This document shows positions 52,473-58,877 of a stretch of 58,877 nucleotides of DNA, piece after piece. This stretch comes from Clostridia bacterium (GTDB lineage Bacteria > Bacillota > DSM-521 > Neomoorellales > Neomoorellaceae). The position numbers were made by a program, and so were the translations under genes. Numbering within the stretch: position 1 is the stretch's first letter; the number at the start of each line of letters is the position of its first letter. The stretch spans positions 78,443-137,319 of the forward strand of contig JASKKH010000001.1 of assembly GCA_030154265.1 (NCBI GenBank), read 5' to 3'. Under the pieces are notes generated by a model, which searched no databases, had not been told where the DNA came from, and saw only the letters and a program-made list of their open reading frames with translations.

Positions 52473-53636
52473 TTATATTATGTTTAATCTCTTCCCTATT
52501 TGGACTATTTTTGTTAAGGCATAGTTCAAATCATCTTGACTATGGGTTGCCATTAAACTAAGCCTTAGTCGGCTCGTCCCCGGGGGTACTGTGGGCGGCC
52601 TGATGGCTGGGATATAAATACCCTCTTCCAGTAGCTGGTTACTGAATTGTAAAGCTTTTTCAGAGTCACCAACTACAATAGGTATGATAGGAGTTTGACT
52701 GTCTAAAGTTTTAAACCCCGCATCGTGAAGTTTATTCTGGAGCCAATTAGCATTGTTGAGCAATACTCGTCTGGCTTCAGGTTCTCTCTCTACGATTTCT
52801 ATAGCCTTTATGGCTACAGCAATAGTGGCAGGTGCTAAAGCCGTAGTAAAGATAAAACTTCTAGCCTTGTTTCTTAAGTAGTCAATAAGATATTGTTTAC
52901 CCGCAATAAAACCGCCTTCACTGGCTAAAGCTTTGCTCAAAGTTCCCATTTGTAAATCTATTTTGTCTTTTAACCCAAAGTAATCACCTGTACCTGCTCC
53001 CTTAGGACCTAAAACCCCGGTAGCATGGGCATCATCTACCATGGTTAGAGCAGAAAATTCCTCGGCGATTTTTACAATATCATCTAAAGGAGCAATATCT
53101 CCATCCATACTAAAGACACCATCGGTAACAATCAAAATGGGGTTGCCTTGAAATTCTTTTACCTTCTTGTATAGGTCGTCCATGTCACAGTGCTTATAAA
53201 CAACTATTTTGGCACCGCTTAGTCTACAGCCATCAATAATGCTGGCATGATTCAATTCATCACTGAAAACCACCCAGGATTTATCTGCTATACCGGCAAT
53301 GGCCCCAACGTTTGTCATATATCCTGTATTGAAAACTATTGAAGCTTCAGTACCTTTAAAACGGGCTATTTTTTGTTCTAATTCTTTATGTAATTGATAG
53401 CTTCCGGTTGTGAGCCTTGAGCCTCCTGACCCCACCCCATATTTTTCAATAGCTCTGATAGCAGCTGCCTTAAGACGATTATCATCACAAAGACCCAAGT
53501 AGCTATTAGAGGCCATTAACAAAACTTTACGACCATCAATGACTGTATGGGGCTTCTGGGGAGCACTTAAATACCTCATTTCTCTGTATAAACCTTGTTT
53601 TTTTATTTCTTCTAAATAAGCAATAATTTTTTCCAT
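52473..53636 (-). CDS. bioF: 8-amino-7-oxononanoate synthase
   Basis: BioF condenses pimeloyl-CoA with alanine, using pyridoxal phosphate. Motifs are SNSYLGLCDD, GSGGSRLTTGSYQLH, MVDDAHATGVLG, the PLP lysine in QMGTLSKALASEGGF and RLRLSLMATHSQDDL. I choose ATG 53636, behind GGAGATTGAG, rather than an in-frame start at 53660. It follows bioW by four bases and precedes bioB by 22 bases. It takes the pimeloyl-CoA made by bioW. Confidence 0.95.
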   Translation of the reverse strand: MEKIIAYLEEIKKQGLYREMRYLSAPQKPHTVIDGRKVLLMASNSYLGLCDDNRLKAAAIRAIEKYGVGSGGSRLTTGSYQLHKELEQKIARFKGTEASIVFNTGYMTNVGAIAGIADKSWVVFSDELNHASIIDGCRLSGAKIVVYKHCDMDDLYKKVKEFQGNPILIVTDGVFSMDGDIAPLDDIVKIAEEFSALTMVDDAHATGVLGPKGAGTGDYFGLKDKIDLQMGTLSKALASEGGFIAGKQYLIDYLRNKARSFIFTTALAPATIAVAIKAIEIVEREPEARRVLLNNANWLQNKLHDAGFKTLDSQTPIIPIVVGDSEKALQFSNQLLEEGIYIPAIRPPTVPPGTSRLRLSLMATHSQDDLNYALTKIVQIGKRLNII

Positions 53637-53640
53637 AATC

Positions 53641-54456
53641 TCAATCTCCAAAATAATCACTTAATGTGAAATTTCCCTGGTAGGGTTTGATTTCATTAAT
53701 GATAGTTATTTGGTTTTCCAGCCAGTTTAGACAATCTTCCACTGTGGCCTTAGTTGAATCAAAGCAAAAAATCCGACCGCCTTTATCCACACCAAACGGT
53801 TTTAAATGAGTAAACCTGATATAACCTAATTTTTCGGAAGCCATATATCCTGCAGTATAATCAGGATCATCAGACCAGCATATCTCTGCAATAATCCCTG
53901 GTGCTCTAGCCACTTTACTGGCTAAAGCCACCGCCTCCTTTACATGATTATTGTTAATCCCTTCTTTCTCCAACATGGAATTTAACCGGGGGTATAAATC
54001 GTAAGCCCAGTCCATACCAGTTGCCCTAACCCCCCGATTAAGGTCAGGTTCTAAACGCTTTAACGTATGTATATCAACTAACATAGCTCCTCGAAGAGGG
54101 GGAGCCTCCATAAGAAGATTTAAAAGAGCCTCTGCTTTTTGAGAAGACAGGCCTATTAACTTCAGGCATTGTATCACGCCTTTTCGTCCCTCTAGATAGT
54201 CCTTTACTTCCAAAGTTGTTATAGGTAAAGAGGAAATGTATTTAACCTCTGAAGTCCTCACTTCTTCCAATGAGATATTAATAAAATCAGCCTTCCCCTT
54301 ACTATGATTTAAGGAACGGTCCAAAAGCTTGGCAATTGACCAAAGAATATCTCCTTCCGGAATAATCCTCTCAGCTCCGGAGATGTGTTTCCCGCCTTTT
54401 TTGTGGCTACCGCCCTGGGCAGCCCTCATCTTAACGTTATATAATCTTTCTTTCAT
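53641..54456 (-). CDS. bioW: 6-carboxyhexanoate-CoA ligase (pimeloyl-CoA synthetase)
   Basis: BioW activates free pimelate to pimeloyl-CoA with ATP. The N-terminus, KERLYNVKMRAAQGG, and GKHISGAERII match the family. The central RGVRATGMDWAYDLYPRL and VARAPGIIAEICWSDDPDYTAGYMA motifs and the C-terminal LGYIRFTHLKPFG and RIFCFDS motifs agree. ATG 54456 is chosen because GGGGAG precedes it and the family begins so. It overlaps the membrane protein gene, so the two are coupled. It commits the pathway to pimelate as precursor. Confidence 0.95.
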   Translation of the reverse strand: MKERLYNVKMRAAQGGSHKKGGKHISGAERIIPEGDILWSIAKLLDRSLNHSKGKADFINISLEEVRTSEVKYISSLPITTLEVKDYLEGRKGVIQCLKLIGLSSQKAEALLNLLMEAPPLRGAMLVDIHTLKRLEPDLNRGVRATGMDWAYDLYPRLNSMLEKEGINNNHVKEAVALASKVARAPGIIAEICWSDDPDYTAGYMASEKLGYIRFTHLKPFGVDKGGRIFCFDSTKATVEDCLNWLENQITIINEIKPYQGNFTLSDYFGD

Positions 54457-54937
54457 AGCTAAAAATCTCCCCAAGATACTGTTGTGATGCCCTTTTCAGC
54501 TTTTTAGTCAAAGGCCAGGCAGCCAAAGCTGTAAAAATCATTCCCGGCAGGCTGGCCAGAAGTAAAGGGATTAAACCTTTACCAATTAAAAACCATACCA
54601 CTAACCGGGCAGCTGCCGAGCCTAAGGGCCCGGCAATAGAGACTACCCAAAACCTTGGCCCAAAAAGAGCGATAACTCCACCTGCTACGATCCTAAAAGT
54701 CATGGCAATAAGTACCCCAATAATGGTTTGGGTCCCTAAAAGAAGACCAAGAATACTAGCCACTATTCCTGCACATATGTATCTAGTAAAACCAAATACA
54801 GCCGCAATAGCCACAGCTAGAGGGGCAGATAGCTGAAACTCTGTGCCAGGAAAAGGGCTGGGAATTTTAAAAGCACCAGAGACAACTAAGATTACAGCCA
54901 ACAGGCTAGTTAGGGAAAGTTCATTAACTTTTTTCAA
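54437..54937 (-). CDS. Membrane protein of the bio operon, ECF S-component-like
   Basis: I do not recognise a named family with certainty. The 166 residues form about five membrane helices. The N-terminal region, LAVILVVSGAFKIPSPFPG followed by EFQLSAPLAVAIA, resembles the start of ECF transporter S components such as BioY. It overlaps bioW by about 20 bases and is the first gene after the operator, so it may import pimelate or another biotin precursor. No energising ECF ATPase is present in the window, which such components may share. Confidence 0.6.
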   Translation of the reverse strand: MKKVNELSLTSLLAVILVVSGAFKIPSPFPGTEFQLSAPLAVAIAAVFGFTRYICAGIVASILGLLLGTQTIIGVLIAMTFRIVAGGVIALFGPRFWVVSIAGPLGSAAARLVVWFLIGKGLIPLLLASLPGMIFTALAAWPLTKKLKRASQQYLGEIFSYERKII

Positions 54938-54951
54938 TGTCTTTGCTCCTA

Positions 54952-54984
54952 TTGTTTACTTACTAGTAATGTCACAATTAACAA
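54952..54984. promoter_or_regulatory. BirA operator for the bioW operon
   Basis: Half-sites TTGTTTACT and AATTAACAA are separated by exactly 15 bases, giving the 9-N15-9 architecture of BirA sites. Seven of nine base pairs are complementary between the arms. It lies at the start of the minus-strand operon, about 15 bases from the first gene. BirA itself is not in the window. Confidence 0.75.
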
Positions 54985-55013
54985 TTGCCAATAAAAAGTA
55001 TATTGTTTATACT
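54985..55013 (+). promoter_or_regulatory. bioD promoter
   Basis: TTGCCA (54985-54990) and TATACT (55008-55013) are 17 bases apart, a good sigma-A promoter for bioD-bioA. The predicted transcript start is near 55020, at the left edge of the BirA site that follows, so BirA binding would block it. Confidence 0.65.
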
Positions 55014-55018
55014 TATAT

Positions 55019-55051
55019 TAGTCAACACATAAATTACAGATAGGTTGACAA
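55019..55051. promoter_or_regulatory. BirA operator for the bioD operon
   Basis: Half-sites TAGTCAACA and GGTTGACAA are separated by exactly 15 bases, again 9-N15-9. Seven of nine pairs are complementary. It begins at the predicted bioD transcript start. Confidence 0.75.
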
Positions 55052-55073
55052 TAAGTTTGTGGGGAGGCACTTT

Positions 55074-55784
55074 ATGGCTAAGGGTTACTTTGTCGTAGGA
55101 ACAGATACAGGCGTTGGCAAAACTGTGGTTACAGCAGGTTTAGTCGGCGCATTGAGGGCTAAAGGAATTAATGCTGCCCCTTTTAAACCGGTACAAAGTG
55201 GGGCAATGCGAACCCAAGAGGGTTTAAAGGCTTTAGACGTAGAGTTTTATAAAAAAGTAGCAGATTTGCCTGAAGATAAATTTAATACCTATACTTTGGA
55301 ACCTGCTTTATCCCCCAGTTTAGCAGCAGAAATCTCCAAAGTAACTATTGAACCTGAACCCATATTAGAAGATTTCAACACCTTGAGTAAAAATTACGAA
55401 CTAATACTGGTGGAAGGTGCCGGAGGCCTATATGTTCCCCTCCAAGGAACAACTTATTTGTTACCGGATTTAATCAAAACCCTTAATCTACCTCTGATTA
55501 TAGTTTCCAGACCCAATTTAGGCACAATCAATCATACTGTAATGACCATTAAATGTGCAGAGCACCTGGAAATTGCAGTTAAAGGTGTAATTTATAACGG
55601 TTATGACGAAAAAACTGCTACTCCGTCTGAAAAGACAAATCCAGAAATCATTGAAAAAATTACTGGTGTACCTTGTCTAGGTGTTATTCCTAAAGGACGG
55701 GACATTGATGTTGATGCCGGAAAGACAAGCAACTGTTTAGAGTTAATCCAAGAACATGTTAATTTTGACTTGTTATTAAGTTAA
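55074..55784 (+). CDS. bioD: Dethiobiotin synthetase
   Basis: BioD closes the ureido ring of dethiobiotin from DAPA, bicarbonate and ATP. The Walker A motif is GTDTGVGKTVVTAGLVGAL at the N-terminus; the substrate lysine is in PFKPVQSGA and the VEGAGGLYVPL motif follows. ATG 55074 has GGGGAGG just upstream, so a longer frame from 55059 is not used. bioA follows 36 bases downstream. Confidence 0.97.
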   Translation: MAKGYFVVGTDTGVGKTVVTAGLVGALRAKGINAAPFKPVQSGAMRTQEGLKALDVEFYKKVADLPEDKFNTYTLEPALSPSLAAEISKVTIEPEPILEDFNTLSKNYELILVEGAGGLYVPLQGTTYLLPDLIKTLNLPLIIVSRPNLGTINHTVMTIKCAEHLEIAVKGVIYNGYDEKTATPSEKTNPEIIEKITGVPCLGVIPKGRDIDVDAGKTSNCLELIQEHVNFDLLLS

Positions 55785-55820
55785 TATCCATAAAACATAA
55801 TCTTAAAAGGTGGGATAAAG

Positions 55821-57170
55821 GTGAATATATGGCAAGAAAAAGATTTACAGTACATTTGGCACCCCTGCTCTCAGATGAAGGACTATGAAGATTTTCCACC
55901 CATTGTAATAGAAAGAGGAGAAGGCCCCTATTTATATGATATTGAAGGAAATTCATACTTGGATGCCGTCTCTTCCTGGTGGGTAAATCTCTTTGGACAT
56001 AGTAACAAAAGAATTAATGAGGCCATTAGAAAACAATGTGAGCAATTAGAACATGTTATTTTCGCCAATTTCTCCCATAAACCTGCTATAGAATTGGCGG
56101 AAAGAATTGTAAATATTACTCCAGAAGGATTAAACAAAGTCTTTTTCTCCGATAACGGCTCTTCGGCCGTAGAGGTAGCTCTTAAGCTAAGCTATCAATA
56201 TCATCAACAGCTTGGCCATGAGAAAAAGACTAAATTCGTTTCCATAACTGATGCCTATCACGGCGAAACTCTGGGAGCCCTGGCTGTAGGTGATCTTGAC
56301 TTATACAGCCTAATATTCGAAAAATTGATGATGAGTACATATAGGACAAAAGGTCCCGATTGTTACCGCTGTCCTTATGGGCAAACTAGAGAAAACTGCT
56401 CTGCCGAATGTTTTGAGGGTATGGAAAAGCTCTTTGAAGAACACCATGAAGAAATTTGTGGAGTCATTATTGAGCCCCTAATCCAATGTGCAGCCGGTAT
56501 GAAAATTTACCCACCTATCTACTTAAAAAAATTAAGGGATTTATGTACCGAATACAAGGTTCATTTTATTGCTGACGAAATCGCTGTAGGTTTTGGACGA
56601 ACAGGGAAAATGTTTGCCTGTGAACATGCAGGCATCAGTCCAGATATCATGTGTGTATCTAAAGGACTAACAGCCGGGTACTTGCCCTTAGCCTTAACCT
56701 TGGTAACTGATGAAATTTATGAAGCCTTTTATGATGATTATACGAAATTGAAGGCCTTCATGCACAGTCACAGCTATACCGGTAACCCCATTACCTGTTC
56801 CGTTGCCAATGAAACCTTGAATATTTTCCGGGATGAAAACGTATTGGAAAAAAATCAAGAAAAATCTCGCTTTATTAATCAATTGGTAAGAGAAAAAGCT
56901 AAAAACCACCCATATATTGGTGAATTCCGACAGCTAGGAATGGTTGGAGCTCTGGAATTGGTAGAAGATAAGAAAACAAAAAAAGGCTTTGATTGGAAAA
57001 AACGAGTGGGATACAACATTTATAGAAAAGCTGTACCCAAAGGCGTACTTCTTCGTCCCCTGGGCAACGTCATTTATTTCATGCCACCTTATGTTGTAGA
57101 AGAAAAAGACATTGAACTAATGGTAAATACGGCTTTTGACTGCATCAATGAATATTTCGGCATAAACTAA
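55821..57170 (+). CDS. bioA: Adenosylmethionine-8-amino-7-oxononanoate aminotransferase
   Basis: BioA makes 7,8-diaminopelargonate from KAPA with SAM as amino donor. The protein has IWHPCSQMKDYEDFPPI at the N-terminus, SSWWVNLFGH, and the phosphate loop SDNGSSAVEVALKL. The PLP aspartate is in FIADEIAVGFGRTGKMF, the lysine is in CVSKGLTAGYLPLA, and HSHSYTGNPITCSVA follows. The 449-residue length is normal. GTG 55821 follows AAAGGTGGG. It completes the pathway with bioW, bioF, bioD and bioB. Confidence 0.97.
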   Translation: MNIWQEKDLQYIWHPCSQMKDYEDFPPIVIERGEGPYLYDIEGNSYLDAVSSWWVNLFGHSNKRINEAIRKQCEQLEHVIFANFSHKPAIELAERIVNITPEGLNKVFFSDNGSSAVEVALKLSYQYHQQLGHEKKTKFVSITDAYHGETLGALAVGDLDLYSLIFEKLMMSTYRTKGPDCYRCPYGQTRENCSAECFEGMEKLFEEHHEEICGVIIEPLIQCAAGMKIYPPIYLKKLRDLCTEYKVHFIADEIAVGFGRTGKMFACEHAGISPDIMCVSKGLTAGYLPLALTLVTDEIYEAFYDDYTKLKAFMHSHSYTGNPITCSVANETLNIFRDENVLEKNQEKSRFINQLVREKAKNHPYIGEFRQLGMVGALELVEDKKTKKGFDWKKRVGYNIYRKAVPKGVLLRPLGNVIYFMPPYVVEEKDIELMVNTAFDCINEYFGIN

Positions 57171-57739
57171 ATACCTTAAAAAGTCTTCGGACTTAATAAA
57201 CCTAAAAATTTATTTAAACTTTAAAAAGTAGATAGTTATCCTTTAATAGGTAATTTTAGGGGCTATCCCAAAAAGTATCCCGTATCACTACAAAAGTGGT
57301 ACGGGATTAATTATTTATAACGCAATTTCAATGTAAAAGTGGGGGTAAAAAATGATTGTAGGATATGTTCAGTAGAGGTCATGTATAAGTGCGGCAGTTT
57401 ACCGTCATGCCAGGACTAAATTCAGCAACCTTCTTTGCAGTGGGCAACTGCCCTTAACATCCACCGTTTCCTAAGCACCTTAATCCCTCCTTATCCCTTA
57501 CTTCACAACTATACTATGCTAGAAACTTTTCTATCATGTCTACTGGCAAAAAAGATATATAACCCCATCCAGTAGTAATAAGTTCAGAAATTAACAATGT
57601 CGTAGATATTCTCATAAACTATATTAAAAGTTTTTTAACTATACATAGACTTAAAAAACAGTTTGAACCTTAGCCTTAGTTCCTTAGAACCTAAGGACAG
57701 TAAAAAATAAGCCCTACTCCCCAAAAGAGGTGTCCATAT
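57171..57739. other. Intergenic region after bioA
   Basis: Near its left end is AAGTCTTCGGACTT (57181-57194), a stem with a TTCG tetraloop, and then the bioA terminator at 57277-57307. A seven-codon frame with a GGGGG site, MIVGYVQ, starts at 57352 and stops at once; it recalls the start of serine recombinases (MIVGY), but nothing more matches. At 57681-57697 is the perfect palindrome TCCTTAG-AAC-CTAAGGA, next to the small membrane protein gene. No other gene is visible. Confidence 0.45.
57277..57307 (+). terminator. Terminator after bioA
   Basis: ATCCCGTATCAC and GTGGTACGGGAT form a 12-bp stem with one mismatch and a seven-base loop. TAATTATTTAT follows. It closes the bioD-bioA operon. Confidence 0.75.
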
Positions 57740-58018
57740 ATGGATAGGATAATCCGTATAGTAGCCTTAATCTCTTACCTGTTAGGTACAATAGTGGTAA
57801 TAGAAGGCATAAAAAAATACTTTAAAAGCGACTCAAATATCCCAATCTACCTGGTTATGGCAATTATAATAGTTGGTCCTGTAGAAGACTTACTGAATGA
57901 TATTATCAATAACAAAGAAATGACCCCTCAAGAGCAAGAGTTTTATATACAATTGATAAATCAAATTACCAGTATTGCCTTCTTAATTCTCTTGTGGCTT
58001 TCAATATATGAGTCTTAG
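57740..58018 (+). CDS. Hypothetical small membrane protein
   Basis: I do not recognise this protein. The 92 residues hold an N-terminal helix (about 5-24), a second helix (about 36-52), and a third near the C-terminus (76-90), with an acidic connecting loop (NNKEMTPQEQEFYIQ). ATG 57740 follows AGAGGTG, seven bases away, so it is probably expressed. A palindrome TCCTTAG-AAC-CTAAGGA lies 43 bases upstream. It stands alone between bioA and the CRISPR array. Confidence 0.6.
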   Translation: MDRIIRIVALISYLLGTIVVIEGIKKYFKSDSNIPIYLVMAIIIVGPVEDLLNDIINNKEMTPQEQEFYIQLINQITSIAFLILLWLSIYES

Positions 58019-58464
58019 GAGTATATAGTTGTCATATTGTTTAAGCCCCATAGTCAGGCCCCAAGCCAGTAAGTCACATAATGATCTCATCCAGTTTAAT
58101 AATTAAACTTTTCTTCTTGAAAATTTGATGAAAATATATACATTTTTTGTTATGCAGAGCCTTTTCGTTTAAAGGGTGACAAATAATTAGTTCTTGGTTA
58201 TTAACTCAATAAATTCTATATATGCTCTTAATGGAGACGATGTTTTAGTTAATTTTAACGTTGATGCAAAGTGTATCATAGATTTTCTTATCTTTTTTAT
58301 CTTTAAAGCTGACTACTATTGCATGGGTGAAACAGGACAAAGAAGAATTAGTATTATGGGAAGCCATCACCGGTCTGCAGGTACACCCAGCGAATGCCGT
58401 TATCCGTGGTAACGAGAACAACCTGCCCACCACATCCCTGTTAAGCTATTTGTGGCAGTCCTAT
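58019..58464. other. Region between the small membrane gene and the CRISPR array
   Basis: From 58019 to about 58310 the DNA is AT-rich with no gene or RNA that I can name. From about 58318 it becomes GC-richer and one plus-strand frame reads AWVKQDKEELVLWEAITGLQ and VHPANAVIRGNENNLPTTSL, up to the first repeat. It looks like a protein fragment without a start, but I do not recognise it. No degenerate repeat copy is visible here. Confidence 0.4.
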
Positions 58465-58877
58465 CTTTCAGTCCCCTTGTTACCGGGTCAATAGGTGCAA
58501 CTTCGTATATTTTTGGCACCGCGCGGCCGTCGCCGTGTTCTTTCAGTCCCCTTGTTACCGGGTCAATAGGTGCAACTTATGCCGTAGCCAGCTTAACCCT
58601 TACGAATGCTTCTTCTCTTTCAGTCCCCTTGTTACCGGGTCAATAGGTGCAACGACTACCACAAGCCAATACTGGGCGCCGGCCGTAAGCCCTTTCAGTC
58701 CCCTTGTTACCGGGTCAATAGGTGCAACAAATTTAATATCTCAGCCTCCTCCAAAACATCCCCAACTTTCAGTCCCCTTGTTACCGGGTCAATAGGTGCA
58801 ACGGGGTAGCAACTGTAGACAAGACCACCATTGCCGCCGACTTTCAGTCCCCTTGTTACCGGGTCAATAGGTGCAAC
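58465..58877. CRISPR. CRISPR array, 6 repeats, extends beyond the window
   Basis: Six identical 37-bp repeats begin at 58465, 58540, 58617, 58692, 58766 and 58841. They start CTTTCAGTCCCC and end AATAGGTGCAAC. The five spacers are 38, 40, 38, 37 and 38 bases and are all different. The last repeat ends exactly at the window edge, so the array continues. Read on the minus strand, the repeat begins GTTGCACC and ends GGACTGAAAG, which resembles the 5' handle of Type I or III crRNAs, so the array is probably transcribed on the minus strand with the leader to the right. No cas gene is in the window. Confidence 0.98.

Noticed and set aside
57352-57375. Start of a serine recombinase gene (MIVGY)
   Set aside because: The frame stops after seven codons and later frames show no recombinase motifs.
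58452-58809. Three overlapping plus-strand frames through the CRISPR array
   Set aside because: They repeat the peptide encoded by the CRISPR repeat (FSPLVTGSIGAT) and have no ribosome site; they are translations of repeats and spacers.

Overview
The window looks like a chromosomal segment of a spore-forming, low-to-moderate GC Firmicute, probably of the Clostridia (Peptococcaceae-like). The evidence is an intact, uninterrupted sigma-K gene, a BofC-type sporulation gene, SigI/RsgI, an IreB-type protein, strong GGAGG-type ribosome sites with many TTG and GTG starts, and gene order that matches the Bacillus subtilis bofC-ruvAB-queA-tgt-yajC ... relA-dtd-hisS-aspS-6S RNA-tcdA-rarA-Rrf2-nifS-mnmA ... 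alaS-ireB-ruvX-yrzB-mltG region. A selenocysteine-containing SelD, iron-sulfur-rich accessory proteins and a ferredoxin-fused aldo/keto reductase suit an anaerobe. The species cannot be fixed from the sequence alone.

Layout. 1-5 kb (minus strand): an operon of an orphan ABC ATPase, a P-loop GTPase with CxxC motifs and an RnfB/AcsC-type Fe-S protein, followed by yqeG, aroE and aroC. 5.2-5.7 kb: an internally deleted IS3-family element with both terminal inverted repeats. 5.7-9 kb: acetate/succinate-type transporter, sigK, an AT-rich orphan membrane-anchored protein and a patatin-like phospholipase. 9.3-11.2 kb: FCD-type GntR regulator and selD, whose codon 20 is an in-frame UGA. 11.4-20.9 kb: mltG, a VanW protein, DUF1292, ruvX, an aldo/keto reductase, ireB, alaS, an AI-2E family permease, two small proteins and a PRC-barrel protein. 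20.9-36.5 kb: mnmA, iscU, iscS and iscR behind a promoter with repeated operator-like boxes; rarA; trxA; tcdA; 6S RNA; aspS; hisS; a glyoxalase-II-like hydrolase; dtd; relA; recJ; lapA. 36.5-38.6 kb: a cation diffusion facilitator, a decayed DUF421-DUF4363 gene pair and a membrane protein. 38.6-49.4 kb: secF, secD, yajC, tgt, queA, rsgI, sigI, a DUF2905 protein, ruvB, ruvA, ruvC, bofC and yebC.

49.8-57.2 kb: a secreted CAP-domain protein, a thioesterase and a complete pimelate-to-biotin pathway in two divergent operons. These are (membrane protein)-bioW-bioF-bioB on the minus strand and bioD-bioA on the plus strand. The shared promoter region holds two sites with the 9-N15-9 geometry of BirA operators, one per operon. 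57.2-58.9 kb: a small membrane protein, a short coding-like remnant, and the end of a CRISPR array with six identical 37-bp repeats. The array runs off the right edge and no cas gene is in view.

Most of the window is conserved housekeeping DNA. The most unusual parts are the Fe-S/GTPase/ABC-ATPase cassette, the selenocysteine SelD that simple ORF calling truncates, the paired regulatory sites at the isc and bio loci, the gene remnants at 5.2 and 37.6 kb, and the CRISPR edge.
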